From assembly GCA_016742295.1 (NCBI GenBank), contig JACVCA010000036.1, forward strand, positions 1 to 9,102: 9,102 nt of DNA, given 5' to 3'. The notes beneath the pieces are model-generated. The model was given only the letters and a program-made list of their open reading frames with translations, made no database searches and was not told the origin of the DNA. Below, piece by piece: positions 1 to 4,321 of the stretch; the stretch's first letter is position 1, and the number at the start of each line of letters is the position of its first letter. The stretch comes from Alphaproteobacteria bacterium (GTDB taxonomy: Bacteria; Pseudomonadota; Alphaproteobacteria; JAGOMX01). A program made the translations under genes and the position numbers.

Positions 1-509
1 GTGCTATGGGCACCATCACACCCAATGATATAACGACAGAGAATTTTTTCTGTCTTTCCTAAGAGGGTTTTTTTAATATGTGCCTCTATGCCTTCTGCTT
101 CTTGGATCAATGATACAAGTTCAGTTTGCCTTTCGATAAAAATACTTTGATGTTTCAAATGTTCTGACAAGATTTGTTCGGTATCCGATTGAGGAAGAAG
201 AAATAATGAAGGAAAGGGTGAATCATTTATACCTATATTTTTAAAACCTAATTTAAATTTCAGTTTTCCTTTAATGTAAAAAGATGCCTCATTTCGAATT
301 TGTGCTTGTTTTATAAAATCGGAATCAATACCTAGATTTTGAAAAATCTCCATTGATTTCGCTTGGATACCAAAAGCTCTAGATTCTTGAGTGCGATCAA
401 CTTGCTTGTCAATGATCCTGAATGAAACACCAAGACGTGAAAGCTGGCACGCCAACATTAATCCCGTTGGACCAGCGCCAACAATAAGAACATCTGTATT
501 AAACTTCAC
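1..509 (-). CDS. FAD-dependent aromatic-ring monooxygenase (PheA/TfdB type), N-terminal part
   Basis: This gene starts inside the window and runs off the left edge, so only the first 169 complete codons are visible. They form the start of a class A flavoprotein monooxygenase. The Rossmann FAD motif GAGPTG is at residues 11-16, an acidic residue (D34) ends the second strand where it would bind the FAD ribose, the SRAFGIQ segment (43-49) is typical of the PheA/TfdB phenol-hydroxylase branch, and the conserved GCDGAHS motif is at 163-169. Such enzymes use NAD(P)H and O2 to hydroxylate aromatic or polyketide-like substrates in the cytoplasm; the substrate cannot be told from this part. The start is GTG at 509, with AAGGA (518-522 on the complement) 8 nt upstream and no better in-frame start. 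Base composition is AT-rich, like the neighbouring kinase gene. Family is fairly sure, function in the cell unknown. Confidence 0.85.
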   Translation of the reverse strand, partial: MKFNTDVLIVGAGPTGLMLACQLSRLGVSFRIIDKQVDRTQESRAFGIQAKSMEIFQNLGIDSDFIKQAQIRNEASFYIKGKLKFKLGFKNIGINDSPFPSLFLLPQSDTEQILSEHLKHQSIFIERQTELVSLIQEAEGIEAHIKKTLLGKTEKILCRYIIGCDGAHS

Positions 510-588
510 AATATATTTCCTTAAAGGCTTAGATTAATCCATCTCTAGATATAAATTTATATGATAACTCTTAATAAAGTGTATGTAA

Positions 589-655
589 GGTCTAAGAAAA
601 TTATTTTCTCCGATAAGACTGAATGAGATTCAAGAGTTACATAATTTTCTTAGCC
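589..655. repeat. Inverted repeat with nested hairpin
   Basis: CTAAGAAAATTAT at 592-604 is matched perfectly by its reverse complement at 641-653 (13 bp). Two more G-C pairs (589-590 with 654-655) stack on the outside across a one-base bulge at 591. The 36-nt loop contains a second small hairpin, TGAAT at 620-624 pairing with ATTCA at 628-632. The element sits about 80 nt upstream of the monooxygenase start, so it could be part of that gene's mRNA leader, an operator, or a terminator for the kinase gene. Neither strand has a T-tract directly after the stem, which argues against a classical intrinsic terminator. Confidence 0.6.
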
Positions 656-687
656 AACAAGGCCTTTTTCCTCGGGACAATAGAAAA

Positions 688-716
688 TTGACGGAGGTGC
701 TAAAAGCCTTTATATA
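688..716 (+). promoter_or_regulatory. Sigma-70-like promoter sequence, plus strand, no gene downstream
   Basis: TTGACG at 688-693 (5 of 6 matches to the -35 consensus) is followed after exactly 17 nt by TATATA at 711-716. A transcript would start near 723 and run through the gene-free stretch and then antisense into the 3' end of the histidine kinase gene. No plus-strand gene lies downstream, so this is either a chance match in AT-rich DNA or the promoter of a small or antisense RNA. Confidence 0.3.
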
Positions 717-848
717 TAAGGGATAAAGGAAAAACCTAAAATCTAGGGGGATTATCTTATCTTATCTATATGTTAATATGTGCTGTATAATATATATTAT
801 GGTAAATTTATTAATTATTAGATGAAAAAATATATTAAAAAATATATG

Positions 849-2573
849 CTAATTCAGAGTTTCATTGGCTGGAAGCGTAAACCTAAAAACTGTTCCTGCT
901 GCGGATGAAGATTCCACCCAGATATCTCCTCCTAAGGCTTCAATAATTCTTTTACACACAGCCAGCCCAACTCCGGAACCCTCGAGGTTTGTTCCTTTTT
1001 CATACCTCCAATGCATTTCAAAAATATTTTGATGAAACTCTATAGGAATGCCAATTCCGTTGTCTTTTACATAAAAATTCCAATATTCGTTAACTAAGTC
1101 TGCTTCAATTTCTATGAGCGGAGCTTTCGAACTTGCGAAATTAAGCGCATTAGTAATTAAATTTTGAAAGACATGATATAAAATAGCTTTATTTGATAAA
1201 ATTGTTGGTAGATTCTTGAATTTTATTTTACCTTTTTTTTCTTGGATTAAAGCATCTAAATCAGCTTCAACAGTTTTTATAATCTCCCCAAGAGCTATAG
1301 GTTTTAAAGAATGAGTTTTTATATCTATTTTGGAATAAACGAGAATTCTATTAATAAGTTCGTATAGTCTATACGCCCCAGCTTGAATTTCATTAAGATA
1401 GTTTTGGGCCTTTTTTTCTAGTGTATGCCCATATTCTTCTGACAAAATTTGAGTAAAATTTCCAATTGTTCTGACGGGCTGCTTTAGGTCATGGGAGCAC
1501 ATATCAGCAAAGTATTCAAGTAAAGCATTGGTGTGCTTCATTCGTTCTAAATGTTTCTCCGTAGTCTTCTTTTCTGTAATATCTTCTAAAAAAATTATAA
1601 TGCCTCCAATTTCCCCTTTATCCTGATACCAGGGAAAACACTCCCATCTATACCATCTGATGTGGCCTTCCGTATCCTTATACCACTCACCCTCGGATCT
1701 CTCGGTTTCGCCCTTAAGGCACCGCGAATGCACATCTTTCAAATTTTGAGGAGTAATATGAGAAACTTCATAATGATTTTTGCCAATCATATCTTCAGGT
1801 TTGGGATAGGCCTTTAAGTTCGCTTGTTCAACTGTGAATGCATGCCAGGATTTACTCAACATTATATAATTCATTTGCAAATCGAACATTGCACATGCAA
1901 CAGGAACATTTTGTATAAAATCCTTAAGATAGTTCATGTTAAGGTGAGATTTAAATGTAGCATTAGCTTCATCTAAATTATTTAAGACCAAAGTACTAAT
2001 TGTTCGAGTGAGCGGCTGTATGAACGCCATCAAGCTGACATTTTGTTTCGCCAGGGCTTTATATTGACTGCGAAGAGAATCCTCTAAGTCTACGGGAATT
2101 TTTGGATAATTAACTTCTAAATTGTTTAAATTGACCGGATGAGCGCCAACAATGAGCCCTTCAAGTTGATTATTCCAATAAAAAGGTTGGTAGGAAACTC
2201 TGAAATCCCGCTTTTCTATATCTGATATAGTAACTGTTGCATGATTTTCTGATTGGCCTAAACGTGGCTCAAGGCTATTATCTCTATGCTTTGGCCAAGA
2301 TTCTAATACAGAGTTGAACTTAAAAAGACGATTCACTTCTGTTGTATTACTAAGTAAAGACTGCCAGTGATCATTAGAAACACGGTCGTTTAAATCAGAA
2401 GTAACTAAAGCAATGGGATAATCTATAGCTGCAAAGGTTGTTTGTAATAAATTTTTTATTTCCGGGTTTTGAACAAGAAAATGGCCCAAAATACTCTCCC
2501 TATTGGGATATTTAAACGGCTGTATTGGCTTCGAAAGTCTTCTAAAATTTAACCTTCTACCCTTTTTTGTCAA
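849..2573 (-). CDS. Soluble PAS-domain sensor histidine kinase (orphan)
   Basis: The product (574 aa) is a two-component sensor kinase with no predicted signal peptide or membrane segment, so it should act in the cytoplasm. Residues 1-210 look like a degenerate PAS-type sensory region without recognisable ligand residues. Residues about 215-335 form a clearer PAS/PAC domain ending in FLEDITEKK. A short linker leads to the HisKA helix pair with the phosphoacceptor His361 in SHDLKQPVR, an H-box form common in phytochrome-like kinases. The ATPase domain has the N-box NLITNAL (471-477), G1 box DNGIGIP (504-510) and G2 box GSGVGL (532-537), so it should be catalytically competent. The start is TTG at 2573, with GAGGT (complement of 2585-2589) 11 nt upstream; the first in-frame ATG is only at residue 182, so the TTG start is favoured. 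No response regulator or receiver domain is in the window, so partner and signal are unknown. It is divergent from the HU gene. Confidence 0.92.
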   Translation of the reverse strand: MTKKGRRLNFRRLSKPIQPFKYPNRESILGHFLVQNPEIKNLLQTTFAAIDYPIALVTSDLNDRVSNDHWQSLLSNTTEVNRLFKFNSVLESWPKHRDNSLEPRLGQSENHATVTISDIEKRDFRVSYQPFYWNNQLEGLIVGAHPVNLNNLEVNYPKIPVDLEDSLRSQYKALAKQNVSLMAFIQPLTRTISTLVLNNLDEANATFKSHLNMNYLKDFIQNVPVACAMFDLQMNYIMLSKSWHAFTVEQANLKAYPKPEDMIGKNHYEVSHITPQNLKDVHSRCLKGETERSEGEWYKDTEGHIRWYRWECFPWYQDKGEIGGIIIFLEDITEKKTTEKHLERMKHTNALLEYFADMCSHDLKQPVRTIGNFTQILSEEYGHTLEKKAQNYLNEIQAGAYRLYELINRILVYSKIDIKTHSLKPIALGEIIKTVEADLDALIQEKKGKIKFKNLPTILSNKAILYHVFQNLITNALNFASSKAPLIEIEADLVNEYWNFYVKDNGIGIPIEFHQNIFEMHWRYEKGTNLEGSGVGLAVCKRIIEALGGDIWVESSSAAGTVFRFTLPANETLN

Positions 2574-2620
2574 GCTAAAAGATTACCTCACAAGATTCTG
2601 GAGGATGCCCTGACTTTGCA

Positions 2621-2650
2621 TTAAGTCTGGTTATTTTTAATCAGACTTAA
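2621..2650. repeat. Hairpin between divergent kinase and HU genes
   Basis: TTAAGTCTG at 2621-2629 pairs perfectly with CAGACTTAA at 2642-2650. Inside, a G-T wobble (2630 with 2641) and three A-T pairs close a TTTT loop (2634-2637), giving a 13-pair stem when read on the plus strand. One more pair (2620 with 2651) extends it outward. On the minus strand it lies in the probable leader of the kinase mRNA, about 50 nt before the TTG start. On the plus strand a run of seven T (2666-2672) follows, but about 15 nt after the stem, too far for a standard terminator, and no plus-strand gene precedes it. An operator or leader structure is as likely as a terminator. Confidence 0.5.
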
Positions 2651-2689
2651 TAAGCATTTAGAGGGTTTTTTTAGCTATTTATGGGAACA

Positions 2690-2718
2690 TTGACTGAAAA
2701 CGCTACAAAAAATTTTAA
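2690..2718 (+). promoter_or_regulatory. hup: Possible promoter of the HU gene
   Basis: TTGACT at 2690-2695 is a good -35 match, and after 17 nt comes TTTTAA at 2713-2718, a weak -10 match. A good -35 with a poorly conserved -10 is not unusual in alphaproteobacteria. A perfect TTGACA also occurs at 2763-2768, but it lies too close to the ATG at 2794 to have a usable -10. The assignment is tentative. Confidence 0.3.
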
Positions 2719-2793
2719 AAATACTTTAAAAGTAGAATTAGGTTCTGTATGAAAGAGCCGAATTGACATGGTAACACAAAGGAAACCAGACTC

Positions 2794-3066
2794 ATGAATA
2801 AAACTGATTTAGTAAATCATATTAAAAATACGGCAGGTCTTTCAGCTGCAGCAGCTAATAAGGCGCTTGATGCAGTATTAGATACCATCCAGAAGACACT
2901 AGGTCGAGGTGAAGATATTACGTTGACAGGATTTGGTAGTTTTGCAGTAACAACACGAAGTGCGCGTCAAGGCCGAAACCCCAAGACAGGTCAGGCTATT
3001 TCGATTGCTGCCTCTCGTCAGGTACGCTTTAGAGCAGGGAAAACTCTTAAAGAAGCCGTTGCTTAA
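2794..3066 (+). CDS. hup: DNA-binding protein HU
   Basis: The 90-residue product is a full-length HU-family nucleoid protein. It would work as a dimer that bends and compacts DNA and assists replication, recombination and transcription. The N-terminal helices (about 1-38) form the dimer core. The family signature starts at GFGSF (46-50) and runs into the flexible arm with RNPKTG (61-66), whose Pro63 is the residue that inserts between bases in HU and IHF structures. The C-terminal VRFRAGKTLKEAV is typical of HU rather than IHF. The ATG start at 2794 has AAAGGA (2778-2783) about 10 nt upstream. It stands alone: divergent from the histidine kinase and convergent with the HAD gene, with a strong palindrome directly after the stop codon. 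Which HU paralogue it is cannot be decided here. Confidence 0.96.
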   Translation: MNKTDLVNHIKNTAGLSAAAANKALDAVLDTIQKTLGRGEDITLTGFGSFAVTTRSARQGRNPKTGQAISIAASRQVRFRAGKTLKEAVA

Positions 3067-3120
3067 GGTAAGTTAAATACTGGCCTTAAGCCGCACGCCT
3101 TAAGGCCAGAATACTTACCT
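3066..3120. terminator. Long palindrome between convergent HU and HAD genes, probable bidirectional terminator
   Basis: CTGGCCTTAAG at 3080-3090 pairs perfectly with CTTAAGGCCAG at 3099-3109 around an 8-nt loop. An outer stem AGGTAAGT (3066-3073) with ACTTACCT (3113-3120) adds 8 more pairs across a small internal loop. It begins at the last base of the HU stop codon and lies 30 nt beyond the HAD stop codon, the expected place for a terminator shared by convergent genes. Neither strand has a T-tract after the stem, so it is not a textbook intrinsic terminator; it may act with Rho, protect mRNA 3' ends, or belong to a dispersed palindromic repeat family. Confidence 0.6.
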
Positions 3121-3150
3121 GTGCTCCCCTTCCCTTACCACAAGTATATG

Positions 3151-3693
3151 TTATTTAAATATATGGGCAGGTTTCCCCGTTGCTCTTTGCTTGTCAATCA
3201 CCCATCGCGGTGCATTAACGATAATAGCTTCTTTAGCAACAGCCCAAACAGGAAGATCTGCGCGAGCATTACCCGCATAGACAAATCCTTCTTCACCATA
3301 TAGCCCAACCAATTTTCTGGCTTTTACGTAGGATTTGAGGTTAACTGTCCCGTCGCTTGCAAGCACACAATCAAAGATTCCTAAATAATTGGAGATAGCT
3401 AGGGCAATTTTTTGATCAGCTGCAGTTGCAAGAATGATCTTACGGCCTTTTAAATGCTCTTGCTTGAGAAAATTTAAGAAAGTTTTATGATAAGGCAACA
3501 AAGCAGGATCAAGGTTTACGGATTCTGCTAAGCGTTTTTTTAGATAAGCACGCGCTTTCAGCCACCATATGAGCATAGCAATAATTTTGAACGGATGTTG
3601 TTTTAGAAAGAGGATAAAAGTTTCATAGAAAACATCTGTTTTAATTAGAGTCCCGTCAAGATCAACTGCGAGCGGTAATATCTTTACATTCAC
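3151..3693 (-). CDS. HAD-superfamily hydrolase, resembles the N-terminal domain of HAD-UbiA fusions
   Basis: The 180-residue product has the haloacid dehalogenase motifs: motif I DLDGTL with nucleophile Asp11 and acid/base Asp13, motif II at Thr90 (LATAAD), a motif III lysine probably at Lys124, and a motif IV-like GNARADLPVW (141-150) with Asp146 as likely metal ligand. This suggests a Mg2+-dependent phosphatase; the substrate is unknown. The segments WWLKARAYLKKRLA, LPYHKTFLNFL, ILATAAD and FVYAGNARADLPVW recall the HAD domain found in front of UbiA-type prenyltransferases in many alphaproteobacteria. Here the frame stops about 20 residues after the HAD core and no prenyltransferase follows, only 85 bp to the HU gene. 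The start is GTG at 3693, 3 nt after the glutaredoxin stop codon, with no strong ribosome binding site, so translation is probably coupled. HAD membership is sure; the link to UbiA fusions is from memory of the family. Confidence 0.85.
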   Translation of the reverse strand: MNVKILPLAVDLDGTLIKTDVFYETFILFLKQHPFKIIAMLIWWLKARAYLKKRLAESVNLDPALLPYHKTFLNFLKQEHLKGRKIILATAADQKIALAISNYLGIFDCVLASDGTVNLKSYVKARKLVGLYGEEGFVYAGNARADLPVWAVAKEAIIVNAPRWVIDKQRATGKPAHIFK

Positions 3694-3696
3694 AGC

Positions 3697-4065
3697 CTAA
3701 TTTGCCGTTAATGCTGGCTTTTGAAAATTAATTTGGCATTTCTCAAGAAGTTGTATGAGTTCATTACTTTCATGCAAATCTCTAAGAATGTCGCAACCAC
3801 CAATAAACTCTCCCTTAATATATATTTGGGGAATGGTTGGCCAATCAGAAAACTCTTTAATAGCTTGGCGCAAACCTTCATTAGAAAGAACATTGACGGC
3901 TTTAAACTCAACGTTATATTTTTTAAATATCTGAATAACATATCCTGAAAAACCGCACATCGGCATTTCTGGAGTACCTTTCATATAAATAATCACATTA
4001 TTGGAAGCTATATCTTTCTTAATATCTTCAAACAACTGGTTGGTTTTTAATGGAATATTTACCAT
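3697..4065 (-). CDS. grxD: Monothiol CGFS glutaredoxin (Grx4/Grx5 type)
   Basis: The 122-residue product is a single-domain monothiol glutaredoxin. It carries MKGTP (28-32), the active site CGFS (37-40), WPTIPQIYIKGEFIGG (75-90) and Cys91-Asp92, which together bind glutathione and a bridging [2Fe-2S] cluster between two subunits. Proteins of this type carry and deliver iron-sulfur clusters in the cytosol and form mixed cluster-bridged dimers with BolA proteins. Length is slightly above the usual 105-115 residues because of a short C-terminal tail. The ATG at 4065 follows immediately after the BolA stop codon, with GGAG (complement of 4072-4075) 6 nt upstream inside the end of bolA. The adjacency strongly supports a BolA-Grx partnership. 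Confidence 0.96.
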   Translation of the reverse strand: MVNIPLKTNQLFEDIKKDIASNNVIIYMKGTPEMPMCGFSGYVIQIFKKYNVEFKAVNVLSNEGLRQAIKEFSDWPTIPQIYIKGEFIGGCDILRDLHESNELIQLLEKCQINFQKPALTAN

Positions 4066-4317
4066 TTACTTCTCCACTTGATGATCTTGAGAGGGATAAG
4101 TTTTTACAGAGAGCGCATGAAGCTCACAGCCCATGCGTCCACCTAAAGCTTGATAAACCATTTGATGTTGCTGAACTTTTGTCTTGCCTTGAAATGCTTT
4201 TGAGCCTACTTCAATCATATAATGATCCTGATCTCCCATTGTATCTTGAATTTTAATTTGTGCATTGGGAAGTGCATCTTGAATGAGACGCACAATATCC
4301 TCTGCTTTCATTGCCAT
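4066..4317 (-). CDS. bolA: BolA family protein (IbaG/BolA2-like)
   Basis: From the ATG at 4317 the product is 83 residues, a typical length for small BolA proteins. Features include DHYMIEV (31-37), the F-G-K loop near residues 42-45, HQMVYQAL (51-58) and the C-terminal CELHALSVKTYPS (64-76), with His67 matching the conserved histidine that ligates the [2Fe-2S] cluster in BolA-Grx complexes. The expected role is iron-sulfur trafficking or iron sensing with the glutaredoxin encoded directly after it. I chose the ATG at 4317 over a TTG at 4341, which would overlap the end of hppA and add 8 residues outside the domain. GGGGAG (complement of 4329-4334) lies 11 nt before the chosen ATG; a further in-frame ATG at 4311 is also possible. 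The gap to the hppA stop is 4 nt. Confidence 0.93.
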   Translation of the reverse strand: MAMKAEDIVRLIQDALPNAQIKIQDTMGDQDHYMIEVGSKAFQGKTKVQQHQMVYQALGGRMGCELHALSVKTYPSQDHQVEK

Positions 4318-4321
4318 AAAA

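Larger units (their letters stand above)
510..848. other. Gene-free AT-rich intergenic region
   Basis: I see no credible gene here on either strand. The region separates the stop of the histidine kinase gene from the start of the monooxygenase gene, both on the minus strand. It holds the ribosome binding site of the monooxygenase, a large inverted repeat (589-655), a plus-strand promoter-like sequence (688-716), a short run of TTATC/TTATCT-like repeats at about 752-768, and a perfect 14-bp AT palindrome at 787-800. Plus-strand reading frames here are very short (6 codons from 770, 28 codons from 822) and lack good ribosome binding sites. No clear minus-strand sigma-70 promoter for the monooxygenase stood out. 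Confidence 0.6.

Noticed and set aside
787..800. Perfect 14-bp AT palindrome as an operator
   Set aside because: It consists only of A and T in a very AT-rich stretch, where such palindromes arise easily by chance.
822..908. Plus-strand 28-codon frame starting ATG-AAA-AAA
   Set aside because: It runs antisense into the histidine kinase 3' end, lacks a ribosome binding site and is Lys/Tyr/Ile-rich as expected from AT-rich DNA.
2763..2768. Perfect -35 hexamer TTGACA upstream of HU
   Set aside because: The position of a -10 box 17 nt later falls on the last bases before the ATG and reads AGACTC, so it cannot be a normal promoter for this gene.
3121..3303. Plus-strand open frame of 60 codons downstream of HU
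   Set aside because: It overlaps the 3' end of the HAD gene in antisense, has no ribosome binding site and no recognisable product.
3708..3948. Alternative frames over the glutaredoxin gene on both strands (77 and 75 codons)
   Set aside because: The CGFS glutaredoxin frame is unambiguous, and these are shadows of it.
4050..4256. Plus-strand open frame of 68 codons overlapping bolA and the start of grxD
   Set aside because: It is a shadow of bolA on the opposite strand, which is clearly the coding strand by homology.
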